Part shown: positions 54,039 to 64,000 of the stretch, in pieces
How the letters are laid out: the number at the start of each line of letters is the position of its first letter
Position numbering within the stretch: the stretch's first letter is position 1
Assembly: GCA_937934745.1 (NCBI GenBank)
Contig: CALGZC010000011.1
Span: 1-64,000 of the forward strand
Length of the DNA: 64,000 nucleotides
Direction of reading: 5' to 3'
Origin: an uncultured Blastocatellia bacterium
Lineage (GTDB): Bacteria; Acidobacteriota; Blastocatellia; Chloracidobacteriales; Chloracidobacteriaceae
The notes under the pieces: generated by a model
Database searches by the model: none
What the model saw: the letters and a program-made list of their open reading frames with translations, nothing else
What the model was told of the DNA's origin: nothing
Translations under genes and position numbers: made by a program

Positions 54039-54544
54039 GGCAACGGTGCTCCTGCGCGATGAAGAATCTGATCGGCAATCGAGTGGGGTTGCACAACCCA
54101 CCGCAGGATGATTTTCCTGGAGGCAGAGGCGCTGTCCACCACAACATTGCCTAACCCAAAAAGCCGATGAAGCAGCGTTTGCTCAACCGTGACATCCTGT
54201 ACCTTGGACAATGGGATGTTCCGCGTGGTTTTGGTCAGAATGCCGGTGCTGACTTCGATTCTATCATCCGTGAGGGTGTAGGTCTCTGACCACTGCTGGA
54301 GGTGTTTTATCCCGGCGATCAGAAAGGGCACAAGGCATAGCAAGATTGTGATGAATGGAACGGCCGGTGCGAGAGGGGCCCAGACGATGGCTTCCAGCAC
54401 GCCACCCAGCACGACCAAAACGACGGACAACACGACCGCTAAGCCGTACCACAACCCGACAAACAGAAAAGTTTGGCGGAACACGACGACCGTCGTTGCA
54501 GTGGGTTTTGCCTCTAGGCTCTGCTGCGGAGCAGGTTCCGGCAT
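54035..54544 (-). CDS. Bacterial PH (YdbS-like) domain membrane protein
   Basis: YTLTDDRIEVSTGILTKTTRNIPLSKVQDVTVEQTLLHRLFGLGNVVVDSAS. Confidence 0.88.
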   Translation of the reverse strand: MPEPAPQQSLEAKPTATTVVVFRQTFLFVGLWYGLAVVLSVVLVVLGGVLEAIVWAPLAPAVPFITILLCLVPFLIAGIKHLQQWSETYTLTDDRIEVSTGILTKTTRNIPLSKVQDVTVEQTLLHRLFGLGNVVVDSASASRKIILRWVVQPHSIADQILHRAGAPLP

Positions 54545-54649
54545 GGCGCAGTTACTCACCCGCTTGGCGCAGATGTAGTCCGAATCCACATATACCAAGT
54601 TCGGCGAAAACGGCAAAGCCGGCTGCGCATTGATCACAGCCGGCAACAA

Positions 54650-55420
54650 CAACCGGTCTCCTGCACCTCCGACCGGGGTGTTTCACCCCTGTCTTTCACC
54701 TGGTTCTGCAATACCACACAAATCTAGCCATTCCAGCCAAATCTGCCGCTTGCGGCCTGCTTCACCGCAAATGGTTTCACCGCTGCCGCAAGGCAGCGGC
54801 CCGGCGCCCGCGGACTCGCCACAGCCCTGACTTCCGGCATAACCTCGCCGTCGGAACGCCAACGGTAGCCAACGCAGCGACCGGGGCCTGTGCCCGGCCG
54901 CATGCACATCGCAGCCGCGCTTCGTGCCGCACACCACGGACATCGCCCCGCGCGCACCGACAGCCACAAGCTTTCCAGGTTATGCCCCTACGCCGCGCAC
55001 GTCTGACTGCCGGCAACGAAGCCATCCGCAACCGCCACTCGTCTACCGCGTGGGCAAAGTCCGTTGCCGGTGCCTTGTCCGGGCTGTGCGCAAGCTCGTG
55101 GGCGATGGACAACAATCCGCGCCGCCTCGGCAGGGCCTGGTCCTACGCCGGCAAGCCGTCTCCGGCTCTTGCATTCCGGTTCTTACGCAAACGCAAACCG
55201 TGAAGCCGAGCGCCGCCGACCATCTCCGGTGCATCCTGCGCCAAAGCCTCTTCAACGGCGCAGCGCCGTTACCGACACGCCTAACGCCGAAGCCACTTCA
55301 CCTGTGCCCGCTTATCTCCACATTGGACAGCACGGCATCGTTTTGATGGTATTTCAACCAAACCGTTCAGGCCCTGTGCGACAAGTAGCAGCAGCACAGA
55401 GAATCACGCTATAGTGATCG
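54650..55420. other. Low-coding-potential region; possible decayed mobile-element remnant
   Basis: Only short, overlapping, compositionally odd ORFs on both strands; hairpin CCGCTGCC-GCAA-GGCAGCGG near 54780. Confidence 0.35.
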
Positions 55421-55514
55421 TGTTGGAATGCCTTGCTTCTTGGTAGCTGTTGTCACGCCCTGGCAACTGGTCGTGCGCCGGTTGCTGCACTTGACTCTCC
55501 AACGGAGTCTGTCC

Positions 55515-55832
55515 ATGCAGGTTACAATCAAAGACCGTGCGACGGGGACGGTTCTTGCCGCCGCGAGTGATCCAAGTCAGGTTTTCGCGTTTGAGGGGAA
55601 CTGGTACTTTGCGCCTGAGGCCGTCAATCAAGCCGTTCTCAAAGTGACCCCTGACACCTACACCTGTAGCTATAAGGGAACGTGCAACTGGGTGAACTTT
55701 GACGACGGGCAGCACTTGACCCCTCATGTCGCCTGGGTCTATCCCGCCCCGAAGTCCGGTTACGAACAGCTTGCCGGCCGCTATGGTTTCTATGCCGGCA
55801 CGCGCGCTACCACGCTGGAAGAGCGCACCTGA
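55515..55832 (+). CDS. DUF427 family protein
   Basis: NWYFAPEAVNQAVLKVTPDTYTCSYKGTCNWVNFDDG...HVAWVYPAPKSGYEQLAGRYGFY. Confidence 0.9.
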   Translation: MQVTIKDRATGTVLAAASDPSQVFAFEGNWYFAPEAVNQAVLKVTPDTYTCSYKGTCNWVNFDDGQHLTPHVAWVYPAPKSGYEQLAGRYGFYAGTRATTLEERT

Positions 55833-55850
55833 GGAGCGCCAACACCAAAC

Positions 55851-58298
55851 ATGGAAACGCCAGATTCCACCATCTCACCTGACTTGGTGACGACGCCGGA
55901 ACCGTCTTCCCCGATGACGTTGGAGGCAGCGCAACAGCGCATCGCACAGTTGGAAGAGGCTTTGCGCAAGTCTGCCGACACGATTCGTGCGTTGCAGGAA
56001 AGCGAACTGCGTTACCGGGAAATCTTTGACGGCGCCAGTGACATCATTGTGTTATTTGCGCTGGATGGTCGCCGCCTAGCTTGGAATCGCGCCGGCGAGG
56101 ACGTGCTTGGCTACACCGCTGCCGAAGTGCAGGCGATGTCGGTGCGTGAATTTACCCATCTGGTTGTTCCAGAGCATCGGGAGCGCGTTCGGCGTGCGTG
56201 GAAAGACAAGCTTGAAGGGCGCAGCACAGCGTCGCGTTATGAAGCGGATTTTCTCACCAAGGATGGGCGGCGGCTCACGCTCGAAGTCAACTCGCGTTTA
56301 CTGTTCCGGGACGGCAAACCCTTCGCCGTCCAGGGGATTTTGCGTGACATTACTGAGCGTAAACGCATTGAACAGGCGCTGCGGGACAGCGAAGGGCGCT
56401 ACCGAGACTTGTTTGAGAACGCCAATGACATTGTGTACATCCACGATTTTGAAGGGCGGTTTTTGTCCGTCAATCGCGGTGTCGAGCGGATCCTCGGCTA
56501 CACCCCGGCCGATGCTAAGCACTTGACGATGACGCACATCATCGCGCCCGAGCACCGCGCCCGCGCATTGCAGTCCATTGCCGACAAGCGTGCCGGACGC
56601 GCCGAAACCACCCGGTATGAACTCGATGTCATTGCTAAAGACGGCCGACGTGTGACGTTAGAAATCAGCTCGCGGCTGTTTTACGAACACGGCGTTCCGG
56701 TTGGCGTCCATGGGATGGCGCGGGATGTGACGCAGCGCCATCACATGGAAAAGGCCCTGCGCGAAAGCGAGGCCCGCTACCGAACGCTTTTTGACCGCGC
56801 CCAGGACGTGATTTACTGCCACGATTTGCAGGGCTCGGTGCTCGACATCAACCCGGCGACCGAGGCGTTGTTCGGTTATCGGCGAGAAGAGGCGCGCTCC
56901 ATCAACGTTCTGGACCTGATCGTCCCGGAAAGTCGTCCGGCGGCGCGGAACGCGATCAAACGATTGCTGAAGTCACCTGAAACACCCGTCCGCTACGAGG
57001 CCACGCTCGTCGCCCGCGATGGGCGGCGGTTGACGCTTGAGCTGGTGACGTGGGTTGTGCAGGAAAACGGTGTCCCAGTTGCTTTTCAGGGGATCGGACG
57101 CGATCTCACCGAGCGCCGCTTGGCCGAACGTGCCCTGCGCGAGAGTGAAGAGCGCTTCCGGCGTGTGTTTGACGCTGCGCCCCTGGGCATCGCTCTGATC
57201 TCGCTGACCGGTCAGGTGCTACGGGCGAATCGCAGCGTCTGTGACTGGCTGGGCCATACGCAGGAAGAAGTTACCGGACGGTGTTATTCCGAGTTTCTCT
57301 TCCCGGCAGATGCTGAAGAACTCACCCGTTTGGCGCGCCGGCTTGTCGATGATCCTAAGCTTTCCAGCTTTCAGGTTGAGAAACGTTACCTAACAAAACA
57401 GCAGCAGGTTGTGTGGGGGCGGATCACGGTCGTGGTAGTCCGTAACAGCGAGGGCCGGCCGCAGTACCTGCTGAGTATGATTGAGGACATCACCCGGCGG
57501 CGGGCGCTGGAAGAACAGGTCCGCCATGCCCAGAAGATGGAGGCACTGGGACAGTTGGCCGCTGGCATTGCCCACGAATTCAACAATTTGCTGACGGTCG
57601 TCGCCGGTTATGCCGGTTTGCTCGAGCGGCGATTGTCCCCCATGTCCATTGAGCGTTCATCGCCTGAGTTGCTGCACCGGTACACCAAGGACATTCTAAC
57701 GGCTGTATCGCGTGCTTCGTCGCTGACGGGCCAGTTGCTGGCTTTTGGGCGCAAACAGCAGCAGCAGCTTGCGCCGCTCAACCTCAATGAGTTGGTGACA
57801 TCCACCATCCGCATGTTGCGCCCGCTGTTAGAGCCGCAGATTAGCGTGGTGACAGACCTTTCACCGGACCTCGGGATCGTGGTTGCCGACCGGCAGCAGT
57901 TGGAGCAGGTCCTGACCAACCTGGCCGTCAATGCCCGAGATGCGATGCCCGAGGGCGGAACGCTCACGTTCACAACGATGAACGTCTGGCACGAGTCACG
58001 TTCTGACGGCAGCACCGGCACGCCATTTCGCGCACGTCAGGTTAGTGATGAAACGCTGCGCATGAACCCGTATGTCATGCTGGAGATTGCCGATACCGGG
58101 ATTGGCATGACGGACGAAGTGCGCCAGCATATCTTTGAGCCGTTTTTTACGACCAAGCCGGTCGGTAAGGGAACAGGCCTTGGCTTGTCGGTGGTGGAAG
58201 GTATTATTGCCCAGAACAAAGGCTTCATCACTGTTGAGAGCGAGGTCGGCCGGGGAACCACGTTCCGTATTTTTCTGCCGCGCGGTGAACTGTTGTGA
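55851..58298 (+). CDS. Multi-PAS sensor histidine kinase (four PAS domains, HisKA, HATPase)
   Basis: Four ESExRYRxxFDxAxD-type PAS starts; AAGIAHEFNNLLTVVAGYAGLL (H-box), VLTNLAVNARDAMPEGG (N-box), GKGTGLGLSVVEGIIAQNKGFI (G2). Confidence 0.95.
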   Translation: METPDSTISPDLVTTPEPSSPMTLEAAQQRIAQLEEALRKSADTIRALQESELRYREIFDGASDIIVLFALDGRRLAWNRAGEDVLGYTAAEVQAMSVREFTHLVVPEHRERVRRAWKDKLEGRSTASRYEADFLTKDGRRLTLEVNSRLLFRDGKPFAVQGILRDITERKRIEQALRDSEGRYRDLFENANDIVYIHDFEGRFLSVNRGVERILGYTPADAKHLTMTHIIAPEHRARALQSIADKRAGRAETTRYELDVIAKDGRRVTLEISSRLFYEHGVPVGVHGMARDVTQRHHMEKALRESEARYRTLFDRAQDVIYCHDLQGSVLDINPATEALFGYRREEARSINVLDLIVPESRPAARNAIKRLLKSPETPVRYEATLVARDGRRLTLELVTWVVQENGVPVAFQGIGRDLTERRLAERALRESEERFRRVFDAAPLGIALISLTGQVLRANRSVCDWLGHTQEEVTGRCYSEFLFPADAEELTRLARRLVDDPKLSSFQVEKRYLTKQQQVVWGRITVVVVRNSEGRPQYLLSMIEDITRRRALEEQVRHAQKMEALGQLAAGIAHEFNNLLTVVAGYAGLLERRLSPMSIERSSPELLHRYTKDILTAVSRASSLTGQLLAFGRKQQQQLAPLNLNELVTSTIRMLRPLLEPQISVVTDLSPDLGIVVADRQQLEQVLTNLAVNARDAMPEGGTLTFTTMNVWHESRSDGSTGTPFRARQVSDETLRMNPYVMLEIADTGIGMTDEVRQHIFEPFFTTKPVGKGTGLGLSVVEGIIAQNKGFITVESEVGRGTTFRIFLPRGELL

Positions 58299-58316
58299 CC
58301 CGCGCTTGAGCTGCCC

Positions 58317-59297
58317 GTGACCTCTGCTGCGCCACCACCGAAGAGCCGTTACGCCGAGCGCCCGTTGGACCTCGCGGGACTGCACACCTACCCGCTTGCC
58401 GAGCGTCCGAGCAAAGTCACCGCCGCAGATCTGGCCCGCCCCTGTCCGCCGGACGCGAGTCTGCGGGAGTTCTTCGCCACATTGCCGAACCTTCTGGCCG
58501 CTAACGAGCTGCGCGCTGCCGCAACGGCCGTCCGGCAGGCCCGCCAACAAAGGCGCGCCGTGATTGCCGGGCTGGGTGGCCATGTCATCAAGTGCGGCCT
58601 CGGCCCAGTTTTCATCCATCTGATGGCCCAGGGATACGTCACAGCTTTTGCCTGCAATGGCTCAAGCGCCATCCATGATTTTGAAATTGCTTTGGCTGGG
58701 GCGACTTCCGAGGACGTAGATGCCACCCTGGGGAGCGGTGCCTTTGGAGGTGCGGAAGAGACCGGACGGGGACTGAACGCGGCCTGTGCGGCGGCGGCGG
58801 CAGATGGAATTGGGCTGGGGGAAGCCGTTGGCCGCCAGCTTGACGAACTCCGCCCCCCTTATGCGGCCCAATCGTTGCTGGTGCAGGCGTACCGCCGGAG
58901 TGTGCCGGTGACCGTTCATGTTGCCGTCGGCACGGACATCACACACATCCACCCGACGGCCGACGGAGCCCACATCGGCGCTGCGACCTACCATGACTTT
59001 CGCCTGCTGTGCGCGCTGGTACGGGAACTTCATGACGGCGGCGTGTACCTGAACGTCGGCTCGGCCGTCATCTTGCCGGAGGTCTTTCTCAAGGCCGTCA
59101 CCACGGTGAGAAACCTTGGCTACCCGTTGACAAATTTCACAACGGTCAACTTTGACTTCATCCAGCACTACCGTCCACTGACCAACGTTGTGCGCCGGCC
59201 GGTTGCGGGCGGTGCCGGGCGGGGCATTGCCCTGACCGGGCACCACGAGCTGTTGATTCCGCTGTTTGCGGCCGCCGTTCAGGTGCTGGATGAGTAG
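58317..59297 (+). CDS. Conserved hypothetical protein, possibly deoxyhypusine-synthase-like Rossmann fold
   Basis: AVIAGLGGHVIKCGLGPVFIHLMAQGYVTAFACNGSSAIHDFEIALAGATSEDVDATLGSGAFGGAEETGRGLN; NVGSAVILPEVFLKAVTTVRNLG. Confidence 0.7.
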   Translation: MTSAAPPPKSRYAERPLDLAGLHTYPLAERPSKVTAADLARPCPPDASLREFFATLPNLLAANELRAAATAVRQARQQRRAVIAGLGGHVIKCGLGPVFIHLMAQGYVTAFACNGSSAIHDFEIALAGATSEDVDATLGSGAFGGAEETGRGLNAACAAAAADGIGLGEAVGRQLDELRPPYAAQSLLVQAYRRSVPVTVHVAVGTDITHIHPTADGAHIGAATYHDFRLLCALVRELHDGGVYLNVGSAVILPEVFLKAVTTVRNLGYPLTNFTTVNFDFIQHYRPLTNVVRRPVAGGAGRGIALTGHHELLIPLFAAAVQVLDE

Positions 59298-59359
59298 TGT
59301 GCTCGGTACTGCCGGTGTTGTGTCCTTGTCCTGGCCGCGGTGGGCTTTTGGCGCCATCC

Positions 59360-60109
59360 CTACCTGTGGCAGGCAGAAACTTGGTCCGGTGAGTTGCCGT
59401 CCGGTGTCCTCGGGGCCGCCGCACCCGCAACCGGATGAAGCCGCTGACCCTCCAGGCGCCAGACCTGATCACAGGTGGCGGCCACCTGTGGGTCGTGCGT
59501 CGCCAGAATGAGGGTCATTCCACACTCACGTTGCAGTTGGTGCAGCAACGTCAGAATGGTCGCTGCCGTTTGCTCGTCGAGGTTGCCGGTCGGTTCGTCT
59601 GCCAGCAGGAGGGGTGGTGCCGTGGCCAGCGCACGCGCTAGCGCCACGCGCTGGCTTTCCCCACCGGAGAGTTCGGCGGGAAAGTGCTGCTGCCGCTCAC
59701 CGAGGCCGACTCGCTCCAGCAGGGCTGCCGCCCGGCGCCGGCTTTCTGCCGCCCGAACACCGGCAATCCGCAGCGGCAGGGCCACGTTTTCCAGTGCCGT
59801 CAGTTCCGGGAGCAGGTGATGAAACTGGAAAACAAAGCCGATGCGTTGGTTGCGAAAACGTGCGCGTGCTGCCGAGGACAGCCTCCACAACGACGTTCCG
59901 CCGATCAGCACCTCACCCGCCGTCGGTGCATCCAGTCCGCCTAACACATGCAGGAGCGTGGATTTGCCGACGCCCGACGTGCCTACGAGCGCTACCGAGC
60001 ATCCGGCTTCCACCGACCAGGACAGTCGCTCAAACACAATCAGGGGCGAACCGCTCGGTGACGCGCTCGGGTACTGGTACGTCAGGTGATCGGCGACAAG
60101 GATGGGCAA
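59360..60109 (-). CDS. ABC transporter ATP-binding protein (LolD/MacB-type)
   Basis: VALVGTSGVGKSTLLHVLGGLDAPTAGEVLIGG, LSGGESQRVALARALATAPPLLLADEPTGNLDEQTA. Confidence 0.93.
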   Translation of the reverse strand: MPILVADHLTYQYPSASPSGSPLIVFERLSWSVEAGCSVALVGTSGVGKSTLLHVLGGLDAPTAGEVLIGGTSLWRLSSAARARFRNQRIGFVFQFHHLLPELTALENVALPLRIAGVRAAESRRRAAALLERVGLGERQQHFPAELSGGESQRVALARALATAPPLLLADEPTGNLDEQTAATILTLLHQLQRECGMTLILATHDPQVAATCDQVWRLEGQRLHPVAGAAAPRTPDGNSPDQVSACHR

Positions 60110-60148
60110 GGCTTCGGGTAAGCTCGACAGGCACGGTACAGGCGCCGG

Positions 60149-62011
60149 TCACTGTTCCTTCCGTTTCGGGCGCTGGTTAGCGGCTAACACCCGTTTGCGC
60201 AGGCGGATCGCCGTCGGCGTAACTTCGACCAGCTCATCGTCGGCGATGAACTCCAGAGCCTGTTCCAGCGACAGCTCACGCGCCGGAACTAATCGGATGC
60301 CTTCGTCGGCCGTCGAGGCGCGCATATTGGTCAGTTTTTTCTCGCGGACGACGTTCACATCCAGGTCGTTTTCGCGCGAGTTTTCCCCAACAATCATGCC
60401 CTCATAGACGGGTGTTCCGGGTTTGACGAACATCTCACCGCGTTCTTGCAGGTTGTATAGGGCATACGCCGTCGCTTCCCCAGCACGGTCGGCCACCAAG
60501 ACGCCGTTCAGACGCGCGGCAATCGGCCCAAGCCAGGTGTCCCACCGGAGAAACATCGTGTTAAGCAAGCCCGTCCCCTTGGTATCGGTGAGAAACTCTG
60601 AACGAAAGCCAATCAGCCCACGCGACGGCACTTCAAACTCCATGCGGACGCGCCCCGTCCCGTGGTTGATCATCTTGGTCATCACGCCGCGCCGCCGCCC
60701 CATGGCTTCGGTGACAACCCCGACAAAGGTTTCCGGGCAGTCAATGACGGCCAGCTCGATAGGTTCCTTGAGGACACCGTTTTCTTCGCGCGTGACAACT
60801 TCCGGCTTGGACACCTGGAGTTCGTAGCCTTCACGTCGCATTTGCTCAATGAGAATTGCCAACTGCAACTCTCCACGGCCGGTGACTTTGAAAGCATCCG
60901 GTGAGTCGGTATCCTCAACCCGGATCGAGACGTTGCCAAGCAGTTCCTTGTCCAGCCGCTCACGGATTTGGCGCGAGGTCACATACTTGCCTTCCCGGCC
61001 GGCGAACGGAGAGGTGTTGACACCAAACACCATGGAGATCGTCGGTTCGTCAATTTGGATCAGCGGCAGTGCCTTTGGTTGGTCAGCGTCGGCAATGGTC
61101 TCGCCAATGTTGATGTCGGGAATCCCGGCGACGGTGATGATGTCGCCGGCGCCGGCGCGGTCACAGGGGATGCGTTTCAGCCCTTCAAACGTGTAAAGCT
61201 GCGTGATTCGGTGCTTCTCTAGCGTTCCGTCCCGCTTACACAGCATCACCGGTTGTCCGATGCTGAGTTCACCGGCAACAACGCGCCCAATACCCAGCCG
61301 GCCGACATACTCATCATACCCGATGTTCGTCACCAGGACTTGTAAGGGATCGCGTCGCCGGTCGGGCGGGGGTGGAATGGTGGCGATGATTTGTTCAAAG
61401 AGCACGCGCAAGTCGGACGCCTCATCTTCCGGCCGCCGCTTGGCAATCCCGTCGCGCCCGATCGTGTAAACAATTGGGAACTCAATCTGCTCTTCGTTGG
61501 CGTCCAAGTCAATGAACAGGTCGTAAACCTCGTTGACAACTTCCTGAATCCGTGCGTCTGGGCGATCAATCTTGTTGATGACCACGATGGCCTTGAGGTT
61601 CAGCTCCAGCGCTTTGGAGAGGACGTAGCGCGTTTGTGGCAGCGGCCCTTCTGAGGCGTCAACCAGTAAGATCACGCCGTCCACCATTTTCAAGATGCGC
61701 TGTACCTCGCCGCCGAAATCGGCGTGGCCCGGTGTATCCACGATATTGATCTTGACATCGCCGTACCGGACGGCCGTGTTTTTCGCCATGATGGTGATGC
61801 CTCGCTCGCGTTCAAGATCGAGATTGTCCAGAATGCGTTCGGTGACTTTTTCATGGACGCGAAATGTTCCCGATTGACGCAGGAGCGCATCCACGAGCGT
61901 GGTCTTGCCATGGTCAACGTGGGCAATAATGGCGACGTTGCGAATGTCTGTGCGACCTTCCACAGTAGCAAGCACCTCTCGGCATCTGGCCTTTGTGGCC
62001 GGAAGTTTCAA
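60149..62011 (-). CDS. typA: Translational GTPase TypA/BipA
   Basis: [89 protein letters not shown]. Confidence 0.97.
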   Translation of the reverse strand: MKLPATKARCREVLATVEGRTDIRNVAIIAHVDHGKTTLVDALLRQSGTFRVHEKVTERILDNLDLERERGITIMAKNTAVRYGDVKINIVDTPGHADFGGEVQRILKMVDGVILLVDASEGPLPQTRYVLSKALELNLKAIVVINKIDRPDARIQEVVNEVYDLFIDLDANEEQIEFPIVYTIGRDGIAKRRPEDEASDLRVLFEQIIATIPPPPDRRRDPLQVLVTNIGYDEYVGRLGIGRVVAGELSIGQPVMLCKRDGTLEKHRITQLYTFEGLKRIPCDRAGAGDIITVAGIPDINIGETIADADQPKALPLIQIDEPTISMVFGVNTSPFAGREGKYVTSRQIRERLDKELLGNVSIRVEDTDSPDAFKVTGRGELQLAILIEQMRREGYELQVSKPEVVTREENGVLKEPIELAVIDCPETFVGVVTEAMGRRRGVMTKMINHGTGRVRMEFEVPSRGLIGFRSEFLTDTKGTGLLNTMFLRWDTWLGPIAARLNGVLVADRAGEATAYALYNLQERGEMFVKPGTPVYEGMIVGENSRENDLDVNVVREKKLTNMRASTADEGIRLVPARELSLEQALEFIADDELVEVTPTAIRLRKRVLAANQRPKRKEQ

Positions 62012-62224
62012 AAAAAGGACACAGCGTAGCGCACTTCCCCCGGGACGGCTACCGAAGTTTCCACGCTAGGCACCCTCGCACACGACTGCCGGCCGGAAAC
62101 CGGTATGCAAAGGCGACTTGGTGGCCGTGCCGGGCGGACTATAATCAGCGCGCGCCGGCGCGAACGCCGGTAGGGATGTTCGTAGGTAGGCACGGGCAAC
62201 GCGCACGGAGGCAGGCTGGAAACG

Positions 62225-63403
62225 ATGACCGAGCGCATAGCAGTCGCGATGTCGGGTGGTGTGGACAGCTCCACCGTGGCAGCCCTGCTCAAGGAGCAGG
62301 GCTACGACATAGTTGGCTTTTCAATGCAGTTGTGGAATCAGCGGCGCATCAATGTGGATGCCGACGGGAATCCCTTGCCATCGCGCTGCTGCTCGCTTGA
62401 TGACCTGTACGATGCCCGGGCCGTCGCCGACTTTCTGGGCATTCCCTTTTACGTGATCAACTTTGAAGATGAGTTTGAAGCGCGCGTCGTGCGTCCCTTT
62501 GTGGTGAGCTACCTCAATGGTAACACCCCCAGCCCATGTGTCGCCTGTAACAGCCGGATGAAGTTCGACCGGTTGATGGCGCTGGCGCACGACATCGGCG
62601 CGACCAAGGTGGCGACGGGCCACTATGCGCGCGTTCGCTTCAACGAAGCCACCGGACGCTGGGAACTCCTCAAAGGTCGTGACCGGCGCAAGGATCAGTC
62701 GTACTTCTTATTTGAGTTGACGCAGGAGCAACTTGCCTGCGCTCTCTTTCCACTCGGCGACCTCTCCAAAGCCGAAACCCGCGCCATTGCCCGGCGCCAC
62801 GGCCTGCCCACCGCCGAGAAGACCGAGAGCCAGGAGATTTGCTTCATCCCCGATGGCGACTACGCACGCTTCATCGAGCGGTACGTCGCAGAGGCCGGAG
62901 GTGCGGTGGACGGGCCGCCGCAGTCACCCGTTGCCGGCCCACTGGTGCAGCTTGGTTTACGCCGCAATGTACCGCAGCCGGGTGAGATTGTGACAACGGA
63001 TGGACGCGTCTTAGGGCGCCACGCCGGGACACACCGCTACACCATTGGCCAGCGGCGCGGACTCGGCGTGACTGCGGGTGACGGACGCCCGCTCTACGTC
63101 GTCGGCATTGACGCCGCACGGGGGCAGGTCATCGTCGGTTCGGAGGATGAGCTACCTGGCAAGTCGCTGACGGCGACCCGCTTGAACTGGATTGCCGTGA
63201 ATGCGCCGGCGACGCCGCTGCGCTGTGCGGTTCGCATCCGCTACCGCCATGAGGAAGCGCCGGCAACGGTGTTCCCCCTGCCCAACGGCGATGTGCGCGT
63301 TGTGTTCGACGTCCCACAAAAGGCCATGACACCGGGCCAGGCAGTTGTCTTCTACGACGGTGAGTGTGTGTTGGGCGGCGGCTGGATCCTGACCCAGCGC
63401 TAG
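62225..63403 (+). CDS. mnmA: tRNA 2-thiouridine(34) synthase MnmA
   Basis: [84 protein letters not shown]. Confidence 0.97.
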   Translation: MTERIAVAMSGGVDSSTVAALLKEQGYDIVGFSMQLWNQRRINVDADGNPLPSRCCSLDDLYDARAVADFLGIPFYVINFEDEFEARVVRPFVVSYLNGNTPSPCVACNSRMKFDRLMALAHDIGATKVATGHYARVRFNEATGRWELLKGRDRRKDQSYFLFELTQEQLACALFPLGDLSKAETRAIARRHGLPTAEKTESQEICFIPDGDYARFIERYVAEAGGAVDGPPQSPVAGPLVQLGLRRNVPQPGEIVTTDGRVLGRHAGTHRYTIGQRRGLGVTAGDGRPLYVVGIDAARGQVIVGSEDELPGKSLTATRLNWIAVNAPATPLRCAVRIRYRHEEAPATVFPLPNGDVRVVFDVPQKAMTPGQAVVFYDGECVLGGGWILTQR

Positions 63404-63443
63404 ACCCAGCGCAAGCCACCCACAACACCCCATTCCTCGGCGT

Positions 63444-63899
63444 ATGTCGCAACTGAACGAAGCGGTTTGCGTTTGGCTACACGGCGACTCCCTGTCGCCC
63501 TACGATGCTGCGTTACAGGCTTACCCGGCCGCGCCGGTCATTTTTGTGTTCGATGAGCCGCTGTTGACGGGCCACTACCGCCTGACGTTCAAGCGGCTGT
63601 TTTTCATGTACGAGTGCATCGTTGACCTTTACGAGCGCATTCCGAACCCAGTTAAGGAACTGCGACGCGGCAAGGTCGTCGAGGAGCTTCTGGACTTCTG
63701 TCAAACCTACGGGGCAACGCAGGTGGCCGTCACCGAGACCTATGCCCCCCGCTATCGGCAGTTTGTTCGTTTCCTGGAGCACAGTGGGCTAACCGTACAG
63801 CAGTTCCCAAAACCGAAGCTGGTGCCGTATAGCGGTCCACCGCCAAAACGGTTTATGGCCTTTTGGAAAAGGATTGAACGGGCTGCCTTTCGCGATTAG
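63444..63899 (+). CDS. Stand-alone photolyase/cryptochrome N-terminal (alpha/beta) domain-like protein
   Basis: VCVWLHGDSLSPYDAALQAYPAAPVIFVFDEPL...; ~150 aa ending before any FAD-binding domain. Confidence 0.55.
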   Translation: MSQLNEAVCVWLHGDSLSPYDAALQAYPAAPVIFVFDEPLLTGHYRLTFKRLFFMYECIVDLYERIPNPVKELRRGKVVEELLDFCQTYGATQVAVTETYAPRYRQFVRFLEHSGLTVQQFPKPKLVPYSGPPPKRFMAFWKRIERAAFRD

Positions 63900-64000
63900 G
63901 CGGTCCAGATTGAACGACCGCGACCGGGCTGCGGCGGCGTTCAGTTGGGGATGAAGCCGCCGGGCGGTTGGCCGTGCGGCTGCCAGACGGCCTTGAGACG

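Overview
Chromosomal window of about 58-60% GC with dense bacterial coding. Gene content suggests a thermophilic, Chloracidobacterium-like acidobacterium; this is inferred from protein flavour and is not proven. Core genes recognised: carB, asnS, argS, dnaA, hemB, pdxS, folE, typA, mnmA, the 3' part of dnaE, a ppx/gppA-type gene, and an acyl-CoA carboxylase beta subunit. Main points of interest: (1) the dnaE reading frame at 46739-48124(-) holds only the C-terminal part of DNA polymerase III alpha. It begins with a ~40-aa intein C-terminal half (MSLREINIVRVTPAGTAPTYNLTMRAPYHNYFINGILTAN | SHSVCYG...), directly behind pdxS, so this looks like a genuinely split dnaE with a trans-splicing intein. 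(2) A putative oriC surrounds dnaA: about 20 TGTGGA/TCCACA DnaA-box-like sites in three intergenic clusters, including a DnaA-trio-like (TAG)5 + GGCC + tandem-box module at 38216-38251. (3) A three-gene ATP-grasp / circularly permuted ATP-grasp / GCS2 ligase cassette. (4) A carbonic anhydrase-SbtA-SbtB-like bicarbonate uptake operon. (5) A pentapeptide-repeat/bactofilin fusion next to a stand-alone bactofilin. (6) A PotC-PotD fusion. (7) A BrxC/PglY-like ATPase beside a decayed IS200-family tnpA. No tRNA, rRNA or CRISPR was recognised. All domain calls were made by eye from the translations; no searches were run.
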